Shown in pieces: positions 10,500 to 17,972 of a stretch of 64,000 nucleotides of DNA. The notes below the pieces were generated by a model. It was not told where the DNA came from. It searched no databases and was given only the letters and a program-made list of their open reading frames with translations. The number at the start of each line of letters is the position of its first letter. The first letter of the stretch is position 1. The DNA is from Paenibacillus oryzae (GTDB lineage: Bacteria; Bacillota; Bacilli; Paenibacillales; Paenibacillaceae). Location: positions 117,370-181,369 of the forward strand of contig NZ_LYPA01000047.1 of NCBI RefSeq assembly GCF_001675045.1, given 5' to 3'. The position numbers were made by a program, and so were the translations under genes.

Positions 10500-11192
10500 A
10501 TGGCGTATGTAGAGGTTAGCGGCTTGCGGTATGCCTATGGCGGAGGTCGCGATAATGTATTTAACGGGTTTTCATTAAGTCTTGAAAAAGGACAAACCGC
10601 CGGCTTGCTTGGTCCTAGCGGCAGCGGGAAAAGCACGCTGCTGCGGCTGCTCGCTGGCCTGGACGCTCCGCTGGACGGAAGGATTGCCATTGGCGGCACG
10701 TTAATGGCGGGCGGCAGCGTCTTTGTCCAGCCGGAACGCCGGGGAGTTGGACTGGTGTTTCAGGATTATGCGCTGTTTCCCCATATGACGGTGGGACAGA
10801 ATGTCGCTTTTGGCCTGCGCGGCATGAGCAGACCTGAACGCCGCAAAGTAGTGGGGGAGATGCTGGGGATGGTTAGGCTGGAGGATTTCGCCAAACGTTA
10901 TCCGCACGAGCTGAGCGGAGGACAGCAGCAGCGTGCCGCCTTTGCCCGCGCGCTGGCTCCACGGCCCCGATTGCTGCTACTGGACGAACCGTTCAGCAAT
11001 TTGGATGCCGACCTAAAGGCCAGCATTCGGAGGGAATTAAAGCAATTGCTGCGCCAGACGGGCATAACCTCCATCCTGGTGACCCATGACCGCGAGGATG
11101 CCGAAGCAATCTGCGATACCATTATTATGATGCCTTCGGGAGACAAGCGAGAGACGGTATCGGCACCCGAGCCTGCCGTTGTCAGGCTGTAG
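10500..11192 (+). CDS. Ferric iron ABC transporter ATP-binding protein, short form
   Basis: This 230-residue ATPase has Walker A GPSGSGKST, a Q-loop (VFQDYALFPHMT), signature LSGGQQQR, Walker B LLLLDEPF and the switch His in VTHDRED. It starts on the base after the permease stop and completes the ferric transporter. FbpC-type ATPases usually run to about 350 residues, with a C-terminal regulatory beta domain. Here the protein ends about 25 residues after the catalytic domain, so that domain is missing. The reading frame ends cleanly with no trace of the lost domain, so this is a short variant and not a visible frameshift. Confidence 0.88.
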   Translation: MAYVEVSGLRYAYGGGRDNVFNGFSLSLEKGQTAGLLGPSGSGKSTLLRLLAGLDAPLDGRIAIGGTLMAGGSVFVQPERRGVGLVFQDYALFPHMTVGQNVAFGLRGMSRPERRKVVGEMLGMVRLEDFAKRYPHELSGGQQQRAAFARALAPRPRLLLLDEPFSNLDADLKASIRRELKQLLRQTGITSILVTHDREDAEAICDTIIMMPSGDKRETVSAPEPAVVRL

Positions 11193-11235
11193 GCTGCAGG
11201 CTGTGGCCATTGTGCGAAACGAGACTAAGTGGGTT

Positions 11236-11454
11236 CTATTGGGGGGCATTATCCCCGTCTAGAAAGCTTTGGACGCAGCTGCCGCATACGCAGGCTTTGC
11301 CCCGCTGCTCCGCAGGGATGCGGGCAAGCAGCTCTTTTGGTATTGAAGCGTGGAAGCACCAGCAATCCAGGCTTGCCGTCTCTTCTCCTGGGGTCAGCTT
11401 TTCGGCTGCGCAATGGTTATTCCCGCCGCATAGCGGACAATTGCCAGGATTCAT
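11236..11454 (-). CDS. Cysteine-rich CWC family protein
   Basis: This 72-residue protein has eight cysteines. They include CPLCGGNNHC near the N-terminus, the CWC tripeptide that names the family, and CVCGSC near the C-terminus. The spacing suggests a small zinc-binding fold. I place the start at the ATG at 11454 because AAAGGAGG lies about 7 bp upstream; a longer in-frame start at 11475 has no such site. It lies downstream of the HAD gene on the same strand, with a GC-rich hairpin between them. The function of the family is unknown. Confidence 0.72.
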   Translation of the reverse strand: MNPGNCPLCGGNNHCAAEKLTPGEETASLDCWCFHASIPKELLARIPAEQRGKACVCGSCVQSFLDGDNAPQ

Positions 11455-11477
11455 ATTTTTTCCTCCTTTGCACAAAT

Positions 11478-11520
11478 CAGCCCTGCGGCATTTCTCCGCA
11501 GGGCTGGTTTTCTTTAATTT
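11478..11520 (+). terminator. Hairpin terminator between fbp operon side and HAD gene
   Basis: Perfect 11-bp arms (CAGCCCTGCGG / CCGCAGGGCTG) with a 7-nt loop are followed on the plus strand by a T-rich tract. On the minus strand it falls between the HAD and CWC genes but lacks a T tract. It best fits termination of rightward transcription from the ferric transporter operon. Confidence 0.6.
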
Positions 11521-11525
11521 TTTTC

Positions 11526-12326
11526 TTAATTCTCGGGCAGCACGAATTTTTCGATAACGTGTCTTACGCCGTCCTCGTTATTGGATAAGGTCACGTAGTC
11601 CGCCAGCTCCTTCAAGCTGTCGACGCTATTTGCCATCGCAACGCCCAAGCCGGCGGCTTGAATCATTTCGCGGTCGTTCCATGCATCGCCGATGGCGATG
11701 GTTTCATCCATGGAGCAGCCCAAATGCTCTGCCATAAATTGCAGGGCATGGCCTTTTGTGCCTTCCTTATGCATAAACTCCAAATAATGAGCTTTTGATT
11801 TGGTCATATGCACCCGATCGCCGATTAGCGGCTGCAGCTCCAGCGCGATCTGGTCCAGCCGCTCAGGCTGGTCAATGATAAGCAGCTTGTTCAGCGGCTG
11901 CGTAATTAATGCGCTATAGTCCTCCTGAATCCTGTAAGGGATTTTGGACAAGGCGGAATAGGCTTTAATTTTATCGTTATCCTCGGTTCCATACAACACG
12001 TCGTTGACGTACACTTGCAAATGGAGGCCATGCTTCAGGCAGTAGTCATACAGCTCGGCCGCTGCGTCCGTCGGCACGTTGCGCTCATATAAAACCTGGC
12101 CGTCGAGCAGTGTTTTGACGAGAGCGCCCTGGTAAGTAATAATAGGTACATTAAGTTCAATCTGCTTGGCAATTTTTTGCGCTGAAGCGAACATGCGCCC
12201 GGTAGCCAGCGTAACCGTCACCCCTTTTGCGATCGCGGCTTCCATGGCCTTTTTGGTGCCTTCGCTTACGGTCAAATCATCCCTCAGCAGAGTGTCGTCT
12301 ACATCAATTGCAATCAACTTGTACAT
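11526..12326 (-). CDS. HAD-superfamily phosphatase, Cof type
   Basis: This 266-residue cytosolic hydrolase has the HAD motifs: IAIDVDDTLL (nucleophile Asp and general acid Asp near residues 8 and 10), TLATGRMF (motif II Thr), Lys in the KAHYLEF region, and IGDAWNDREM (motif IV). The size and the C2-type cap between motifs II and III are typical of Cof/YidA sugar-phosphate phosphatases. The start at 12326 follows GGAGAGGAG; an upstream in-frame ATG at 12350 has no ribosome site. The physiological substrate cannot be read from the sequence. It is divergent from the Ctp protease gene. Confidence 0.87.
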   Translation of the reverse strand: MYKLIAIDVDDTLLRDDLTVSEGTKKAMEAAIAKGVTVTLATGRMFASAQKIAKQIELNVPIITYQGALVKTLLDGQVLYERNVPTDAAAELYDYCLKHGLHLQVYVNDVLYGTEDNDKIKAYSALSKIPYRIQEDYSALITQPLNKLLIIDQPERLDQIALELQPLIGDRVHMTKSKAHYLEFMHKEGTKGHALQFMAEHLGCSMDETIAIGDAWNDREMIQAAGLGVAMANSVDSLKELADYVTLSNNEDGVRHVIEKFVLPEN

Positions 12327-12436
12327 ACTGCGGAAAAGCTCCTCTCCCATGCATAAAGCAGTTTCTCTGTAGCTGTGCGTGCGGTGAATAGGTTGATTGT
12401 AGCGAAAATTCAGCTTTCATACAAGGAGATCATGAC

Positions 12437-13861
12437 ATGAACATCAATGATGCGCAAATTCGAAAGCAGCCCTCCGGCGTATGGTACGCTATCGGGGCCG
12501 TTGTACTGCTGCTGGCAGGTTTTGTTTTGGGGATGTTATTCGGCGGGGCCCGATACCCCATTACAAAAGAACCGGAGTTCAAGCAGCTGAGCAATGCCTA
12601 CAATCGCATTTTGAACGATTATTTGGACGGCGCTACTCCAACTCAGCTCATTAACGGGGCGGCTCAAGGCATGACCGCTTCGCTGGAGGACCCTTATTCG
12701 CAATATTTGGCGGGAGAAAAGGGAGAGCAATATACAGAATCCTATGAAGGCCAGGTATACGGCATAGGCGCAGAGATCCGCCAGGAGGAAAACCTCTTCA
12801 TTATTCAATCTGTTTTCAAGGACACCCCTGCCGAACGGGGCGGCCTGCTGCCTGGCGATATTATCAGCGGCGTTGACAGCGTGGAGCTTCAGGGGAAATC
12901 GCTGCAGGATCTGCTAGGCCTCATCAGAGGGGAAGAAGGAGAAGCCGTAACGTTAACTATTTTACGCGGCAGCGGAAGCGAGCCGATTGAAATGACGCTG
13001 AAACGCGCTGCCATTCCTATCCATACTGTAACCTCGGAAATGCTGGAAAACGGGATAGGCCATGTGACCATAACCCGTTTTGGCCAAAATACCGCTGTTG
13101 AATTCAAGGAGGAGCTGGCGAAGCTGAAGGAAAGCGGAGAGCTCAAGTCCTTGCTCCTGGATTTGCGTTCCAACCCCGGGGGACTGCTGGATTCGACGCA
13201 GGAAATAGCCAGCGTCATGATTCCGAAGGGCAAAAAAATATTGGATATCGTATATAAAGAGGAACGCCGCACCGTCAGCCTGGTATCCAACCAGAAGGAG
13301 GAATGGAAGCTTCCCGTCGTTGTACTGGTCAATGAATACTCCGCCAGCGCAAGCGAGGTGCTGTCATCGGCGCTGCAGGAATCAGCGGGGTTCAAAATCG
13401 TTGGCAAACAAACCTTTGGCAAAGGCGTAGTCCAGCAGTTTTTCTCTTACCCGGACGGTTCCGTATTGATTCTGACGGAGGCGCAATGGAAAACGCCGGG
13501 CGGCGCCTGGATCAACAAGCAGGGCGTTACGCCGGATTACAAGGTTGAACTGCCGGCCTTCGCCACGCTTCGTCCGCTGCCGCTGGGAGCAAAGCTTGCA
13601 ATCGGCAGCTACGGCGACGACGTATCGGCGCTGCAAGCCATGCTTCAGGCATTGGGTTATGAGGAGACAGGGCTAAAGGGACTGTTCGACGAAGAAACCA
13701 AAGCCGCGCTGAAGAAGTTCCAGAGCGATGAAGGATTGGACGCAACAGGAGAGTTTAATGACAAAACGGGTTACCGGCTAACCGAATTGCTGCGGGAAAA
13801 GCTGATCCGTGAAGATACGCAGCTGCAAAAAGGCGTCGAGCTGTTGAAGGCGGCTTCCTGA
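12437..13861 (+). CDS. S41 carboxy-terminal processing protease with PG-binding domain
   Basis: This 474-residue protein has one N-terminal transmembrane segment (about 17-36), a PDZ domain (about 95-190), a tail-specific S41 protease core (SNPGG, NEYSASASEVLSSAL with the catalytic Ser, and GKQTFGKGVVQQ with the catalytic Lys and Gln), and a C-terminal peptidoglycan-binding domain (about 395-455, DDVSALQAMLQALGY). This plan is that of Bacillus CtpA/CtpB, which cleave envelope substrates outside the membrane; CtpB acts in sporulation signalling. The start has AAGGAG about 10 bp upstream. It probably shares a transcript with the small DUF1450 gene 4 bp downstream. Which paralogue it is cannot be decided here. 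Confidence 0.88.
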   Translation: MNINDAQIRKQPSGVWYAIGAVVLLLAGFVLGMLFGGARYPITKEPEFKQLSNAYNRILNDYLDGATPTQLINGAAQGMTASLEDPYSQYLAGEKGEQYTESYEGQVYGIGAEIRQEENLFIIQSVFKDTPAERGGLLPGDIISGVDSVELQGKSLQDLLGLIRGEEGEAVTLTILRGSGSEPIEMTLKRAAIPIHTVTSEMLENGIGHVTITRFGQNTAVEFKEELAKLKESGELKSLLLDLRSNPGGLLDSTQEIASVMIPKGKKILDIVYKEERRTVSLVSNQKEEWKLPVVVLVNEYSASASEVLSSALQESAGFKIVGKQTFGKGVVQQFFSYPDGSVLILTEAQWKTPGGAWINKQGVTPDYKVELPAFATLRPLPLGAKLAIGSYGDDVSALQAMLQALGYEETGLKGLFDEETKAALKKFQSDEGLDATGEFNDKTGYRLTELLREKLIREDTQLQKGVELLKAAS

Positions 13862-13865
13862 ATAA

Positions 13866-14099
13866 ATGGGAAAAAAACCGGAGAAGGTCAAGTTGTGCAG
13901 ACGGAACTGGGATAACGGGTCCAAACAGCTTAACAAGGCGCTAAAGAAGGATTATCCGGAGCTTAAGCGTAAAAAGAAGGATTGTTTGGGAAAATGTAAA
14001 ACCTGCAGAAGCCAATGCCTGATTATGGTGGGTTCGGATTATATCAGCGCGGCCTCGCATCAGGCTGTGCTCAAAAAGCTGAAAAAAAGAATGGATTAA
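13866..14099 (+). CDS. DUF1450 family small protein
   Basis: This 77-residue, very basic protein has the cysteine pattern C-x3-C-x2-C-x3-C (CLGKCKTCRSQC) followed by LIMVGSDYISA. That resembles the C-terminal half of DUF1450 proteins such as YuzB. The cysteines could bind a metal or be redox active. It begins 4 bp after the protease stop with no strong ribosome site of its own, which suggests translational coupling. A terminator follows. The function is unknown. Confidence 0.65.
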   Translation: MGKKPEKVKLCRRNWDNGSKQLNKALKKDYPELKRKKKDCLGKCKTCRSQCLIMVGSDYISAASHQAVLKKLKKRMD

Positions 14100-14139
14100 G
14101 GTCAAATAGCATGTAAGTCGTACCCTAATGCAAGTGAGC

Positions 14140-14174
14140 ACAAGAGGCGGGCTTTTGCCGTCTCTTGTTTTTGT
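14140..14174 (+). terminator. Rho-independent terminator
   Basis: Arms ACAAGAGGCGG and CCGTCTCTTGT form a stem with a 7-nt loop and are followed by TTTTTG. It closes the protease-DUF1450 operon ahead of the ferritin gene. Confidence 0.75.
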
Positions 14175-14213
14175 GATAAGATGGCAATATAACACATAAG
14201 CGAGGTGCCTTCC

Positions 14214-14717
14214 ATGAATGATAATCTGGCAAAAGCGTTAAACGATCAAATGAACTTTGAATTTTACTCTGCTCACGTTTATCTGGCCATGGCGGCCTAT
14301 TGCTCCGGCGACAGCCTGGACGGATTCGCCAACTTCTTTATTGTGCAAGCAGAGGAAGAGCGATTCCATGCGATGAAAATATACAAATTTTTGAATGACC
14401 GGGGACGCCGCGCCACGCTTGACGCGCTGCCTGAGCCAAACAACGAATACTCCTCCATGCTGGATGCATTCCAGCAGGGCTACAAGCATGAGCAGCAAAA
14501 TACAAAACGTTTCTATGATCTGTCCGATATCGCACTGAACGAACGCGAGCATGCAACAATCAACTTCCTGAAATGGTTCATTGACGAGCAGGTTGAGGAA
14601 GAAGCTTTGTTCGACAGCATTATCAACAAGCTGAAGCGTATTGAGAAGGACAGCAACGCGTTTTATATGCTGGATGCCGAATTTGCAGGCCGCAGCTTTA
14701 CGCCGCCGGCTGAATAG
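14214..14717 (+). CDS. Ferritin (non-haem, FtnA-like)
   Basis: This 167-residue four-helix protein has ferroxidase-centre ligands in place: Glu in QMNFEFYSAHVYL, ExxxH in AEEERFHAMK, and a later Glu in the third helix (SDIALNEREHATINFLKWFIDEQVEEE). It should assemble into a 24-mer that stores iron in the cytoplasm. I choose the ATG at 14214, preceded by GAGGTG 6 bp upstream; the in-frame GTG at 14205 sits inside that site. It lies close to the Fur and ferric-transport block, although I see no Fur or Per box directly before it. The next gene starts 10 bp after the stop. Confidence 0.9.
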   Translation: MNDNLAKALNDQMNFEFYSAHVYLAMAAYCSGDSLDGFANFFIVQAEEERFHAMKIYKFLNDRGRRATLDALPEPNNEYSSMLDAFQQGYKHEQQNTKRFYDLSDIALNEREHATINFLKWFIDEQVEEEALFDSIINKLKRIEKDSNAFYMLDAEFAGRSFTPPAE

Positions 14718-14727
14718 GAACATTCTT

Positions 14728-15300
14728 ATGACAGGAATCATTGGCGAGGCTCGTCCGCAGGATGCGGACGAGCTTCTTCCCATGCTGTTGTCGGCTATCG
14801 GCTCGATTGCCTATACGTTGTCCGGGTCGACAAATCAGGAAGAGACTGAAGCCGCATTGCGGGACTGGATCGCTAAGGATAACAACCGCCTCAGCTACTC
14901 CAATATGCTGGTTGATCGCAGGGACGGCCGCATCGCAGGCATGCTGATTTGTTATTCCGGCTCCGATGCCGAAAGGCTGGATGAACCTATCAAGAAAAGA
15001 CTGCAAGAGTTGTATGGCTCGCAGGCTGCGGAGCAGCTAGTTGCAGAATGCTCGCCAGGCGATTTTTATCTGGATTCGGTGGCAGTTGCAGAACATTATA
15101 GAGGACAAGGAGTTGCCAAAGGACTTTTGGCTGCTTTTGAGCGCCGGGGCAAGTTAAGCGGCTGCAAGCGCCTTTCTCTAATTGTAGAGCCTAATAATGA
15201 AAAGGCCGCTTCCCTCTATCAAAGGCAGGGCTATCGCGAGGACGGCAAGCTGCCTGTTAGCGGAACGCTTTACACAGTAATGGTAAAACCATTGGCGTAA
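14728..15300 (+). CDS. GNAT family N-acetyltransferase
   Basis: This 190-residue protein ends with a GNAT core: LDSVAVAEHYRGQGVAKGLLAAFE (the Q/RxxGxG/A acetyl-CoA loop) followed by LIVEPNNEKAASLYQRQGYRED. The N-terminal part (ARPQDADELLPMLL) fits the same fold. The start at 14728 has AGGAA at good spacing, within the end of the ferritin gene, so the two are probably co-transcribed. The substrate is unknown. A strong terminator follows. Confidence 0.8.
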   Translation: MTGIIGEARPQDADELLPMLLSAIGSIAYTLSGSTNQEETEAALRDWIAKDNNRLSYSNMLVDRRDGRIAGMLICYSGSDAERLDEPIKKRLQELYGSQAAEQLVAECSPGDFYLDSVAVAEHYRGQGVAKGLLAAFERRGKLSGCKRLSLIVEPNNEKAASLYQRQGYREDGKLPVSGTLYTVMVKPLA

Positions 15301-15325
15301 TGCTATGTTGAAGCTTTTGTCACAG

Positions 15326-15372
15326 CCTCTATGTAAACACCTTTTTTAGGTGAACACATAGAGGTTTTTTTG
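15326..15372 (+). terminator. Rho-independent terminator
   Basis: Outer arms CCTCTATGT / ACATAGAGG, with further pairing ACACCT / AGGTG inside, are followed by seven T. It ends the ferritin-GNAT transcript. Confidence 0.75.
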
Positions 15373-15477
15373 TTACAGAGATATGGAAAGATCAGATAGA
15401 CAATAATAGAGCCGGAATGATAGGATAAATTGGTAATGATAGAGTTGGAAAATGAAGGAGAGGCGGTTAGAGATACA

Positions 15478-17019
15478 ATGACTACAGGAAATTGGAATAA
15501 GGCTGCTGTAAGCACGGTGCTGGCAGCGGGCTTGCTGCTAAGTCCTCTTGCGCCTGCCCTGGGAAACGTTGCTTCAGCAGCAACGGCGCAGCAGCAAAGC
15601 ATTCAGCTTTTGGTGGATAATCAGAGCATTCAGCTGTCGGCTCCCATTTATAAGGAAAACGGTATCGTTATGGCGCCAATGAAAGATGTGCTAGATGTAT
15701 TGGGCGTTACTTCTGTTTACGAGACGAAGAGCGGAACAATCATTATCCGCGACTTGGATGTAACGGTATCTATTTCGGTTGGAGGGACAAAAGCCATTGT
15801 TAATGGCGCAACTCTGCAGGCTCCGGCAGCCCCTGCCGTTAAAAATGGCGTCGTCTACATTCCTGTCCGTTTTATCGCGGAGAAGCTTTTTATTGATGTT
15901 AGCTGGGATGCGGCAAAAAACGCAGTTAAACTGCAGACGTGGGATTTCTCCATGGCCGAGGAAGAAGAGACGGATGACGAAACCGAATGGATCGACCAGA
16001 CAGCTGACGTAGTGATGACAGGGGAAGAAATTGCGTCGATGTTCGACGAAAGCGTCGTCATGATTATGACCAACAATGCTCAAGGAAGCGGCGTTGTGAT
16101 CAGCGATCATCTCATTTTGACCAACTACCATGTTATTGAGGACGCAACATCGGCGACGGCTTATTCTATTTATTCTGATGAAATCAAAATTAAAGGCATT
16201 GTTGCCTGGGATGAACAAACCGATTTGGCCATCATTACTACAGAAGACCCTATTGACCTTAATTATGTAAGCCTGAATTATTCAACGCCCTCCAAAGGCA
16301 GCAAGATTTATGCAATAGGCAGTCCGCAGGGTCTGCAAAATACGATCTCAGAAGGCATTGTCAGCAATACGCGTTATGAAGAAGGCGTTCGCTATTTGCA
16401 AATCAATACGCCTATCGACCATGGCAGCTCAGGCGGCGCATTGTTTGACGCCTACGGGAATTTGGTAGGCATAACGACAAGCGGCATCGGTAATACGCAA
16501 GCGCAGCTGAATTTTGCGGTATCCGTTCTTCATGCATCCATTCTTTATGATACGGTCACGGAAACATTGATTAAAGACGCCGCCTTTCTGGAGCCGCGGC
16601 TCCCGGCAACTTTGGCAGATGCACCGCTTTCTACCATTGAAAAGCTTTTGAAAGATGAGTTCGGATATGCGTCAACGAATTATGGCAGAGCTGAATTTTC
16701 GAATTGGGAGGCCAAACGCGACGGGGAAGGCTGGCTTGTGCTGAGCGCAACGATTGATCCCCGATTCTATATTTACAATGGCTCTGCCGCCGAAGTCGAG
16801 CTTCGTCTATGGAGCATTAATCTGGGTCACGAGCTGCATCGCATGCTGCCGAAGGAGCGCATCCAGGTGGCAATCGACTTTGTTCGCGATTACAGCTTTA
16901 AGCCTCGTGGCTTTGCGACGAATGAAGTCTCTCAAATCGAAGCAGGCAAGTGGAGGCTTCGCCATTCCGTTATAGACATGCAGTTGCAAGACCAAATGTA
17001 CCTAAAAACAAGATTCTAG
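15478..17019 (+). CDS. Secreted trypsin-like serine protease with copper amine oxidase N-like domain
   Basis: This 513-residue exported protein has a signal peptide ending near NVASAA, then a copper-amine-oxidase-N type stalk domain (about 40-155, with VYIPVRFIAEKL), an acidic linker, and an S1/HtrA-type protease domain. The catalytic triad reads His218 (TNYHVI), Asp249 (TDLAII) and Ser318 (GSSGGAL). No PDZ domain follows; the last 150 residues match nothing I know. The stalk domain is common in Paenibacillus surface proteins and probably binds the wall. I chose the ATG at 15478 because it places the signal peptide at the very N-terminus. Upstream in-frame starts (TTG 15430, ATG 15436) are possible. 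Directly after the stop begins the 185-bp repeat array. Confidence 0.82.
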   Translation: MTTGNWNKAAVSTVLAAGLLLSPLAPALGNVASAATAQQQSIQLLVDNQSIQLSAPIYKENGIVMAPMKDVLDVLGVTSVYETKSGTIIIRDLDVTVSISVGGTKAIVNGATLQAPAAPAVKNGVVYIPVRFIAEKLFIDVSWDAAKNAVKLQTWDFSMAEEEETDDETEWIDQTADVVMTGEEIASMFDESVVMIMTNNAQGSGVVISDHLILTNYHVIEDATSATAYSIYSDEIKIKGIVAWDEQTDLAIITTEDPIDLNYVSLNYSTPSKGSKIYAIGSPQGLQNTISEGIVSNTRYEEGVRYLQINTPIDHGSSGGALFDAYGNLVGITTSGIGNTQAQLNFAVSVLHASILYDTVTETLIKDAAFLEPRLPATLADAPLSTIEKLLKDEFGYASTNYGRAEFSNWEAKRDGEGWLVLSATIDPRFYIYNGSAAEVELRLWSINLGHELHRMLPKERIQVAIDFVRDYSFKPRGFATNEVSQIEAGKWRLRHSVIDMQLQDQMYLKTRF

Positions 17020-17020
17020 A

Positions 17021-17833
17021 GAGGTTGCTCAAAAAGTCCGCTTCCCATTACGGGTCATGACTAGCGTCATGGCCGGCGTCGAATATGGCTTTCAGCCGAA
17101 ACTTCCGTTGCTCACGTAGCTTCCACTACGCTCCGCTACTCAGTTTCTAGCTTCAAGCCATCTTCTTGGTACTGGGAACCGGACTTTTTGAGCTTTTATT
17201 TGAATGAGGTTGCTCAAAAAGTCCGCTTCCCATTACGGGTCATGACTAGCGTCATGGCCGGCGTTGAATATGTCGTTCAGCCGAAATCTCCGGTCCTCAC
17301 GTAGGTCCCACTACGCTCCGGTCCTCGATTTCTAGCTTCAAGCCATCTTCTTGGTACTGGGAACCGGACTTTTTGAGCTTTTATTTGAATGAGGTTGCTC
17401 AAAAAGTCCGCTTCCCATTACGGGTCATGACTAGCGTCATGGCCGGCGTTGAATATGGCTTTCAGCCGAAATCTCCGGTCCTCACGTAGCTCCCACTACG
17501 CTCCGGTCCTCGATTTCTAGCTTCAAGCCATCTTCTTGGTACTGGGAACCGGACTTTTTGAGCTTTTATTTGAATGAGGTTGCTCAAAAAGTCCGCTTCC
17601 CATTACGGGTCATGACTAGCGTCATGGCCGGCGTTGAATATGGCTTTCAGCCGAAATCTCCGGTCCTCACGTAGCTCCCACTACGCTCCGGTCCTCGATT
17701 TCTAGCTTCAAGCCATCTTCTTGGTACTGGGAACCGGACTTTTTGAGCTTTTATTTGAATGAGGTTGCTCAAAAAGTCCGCTTCCCATTACGGGTCATGA
17801 CTAGCGTCATGGCCGGCGGCGAATATGGCTTTC
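17021..17833. repeat. Tandem array of 185-bp foldback repeats (four full units plus 73 bp)
   Basis: Units start at 17021, 17206, 17391, 17576 and 17761, an exact 185-bp period. The fifth copy breaks off at 17833. Units 3 and 4 appear identical; units 1 and 2 differ mainly in the middle. In each unit GCTCAAAAAGTCCG near the left end faces CGGACTTTTTGAGC near the right end, 167 bp apart (17027-17193 in unit 1). The inner parts are also partly complementary (TTCCCATTAC with GTACTGGGAA, ATGGCTT with AAGCCAT, CGTAG with CTACG in the centre), so a whole unit can fold into one long hairpin. A TTTTATTT tract follows each. No coding capacity was seen. It resembles MITE or REP-type elements, but tandem. 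Confidence 0.95.
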
Positions 17834-17903
17834 CATTGCATGTAATAATATGCGGCGTCTGCTTTTAAGCTGGCGTCGTTTTTTGGTGCATGGCCGGAAT
17901 GAT

Positions 17904-17932
17904 TTGTCCATCTTGGGTTATTGGTATATAAT
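17904..17932 (+). promoter_or_regulatory. SigA-type promoter of the B12 radical SAM gene
   Basis: TTGTCC and a perfect TATAAT are separated by 17 bp. The -10 ends 40 bp before the ATG at 17973. It lies after the repeat array, so the gene has its own promoter. Confidence 0.65.
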
Positions 17933-17972
17933 ATGCTCGCTATACAAAATGCAAAAGCGGGGAGAATCTTTT

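Noticed and set aside
17021..17833. Insertion sequence with transposase
   Set aside because: No open frame of useful length lies in the units and the copies are head-to-tail, so it is listed as a repeat array only.
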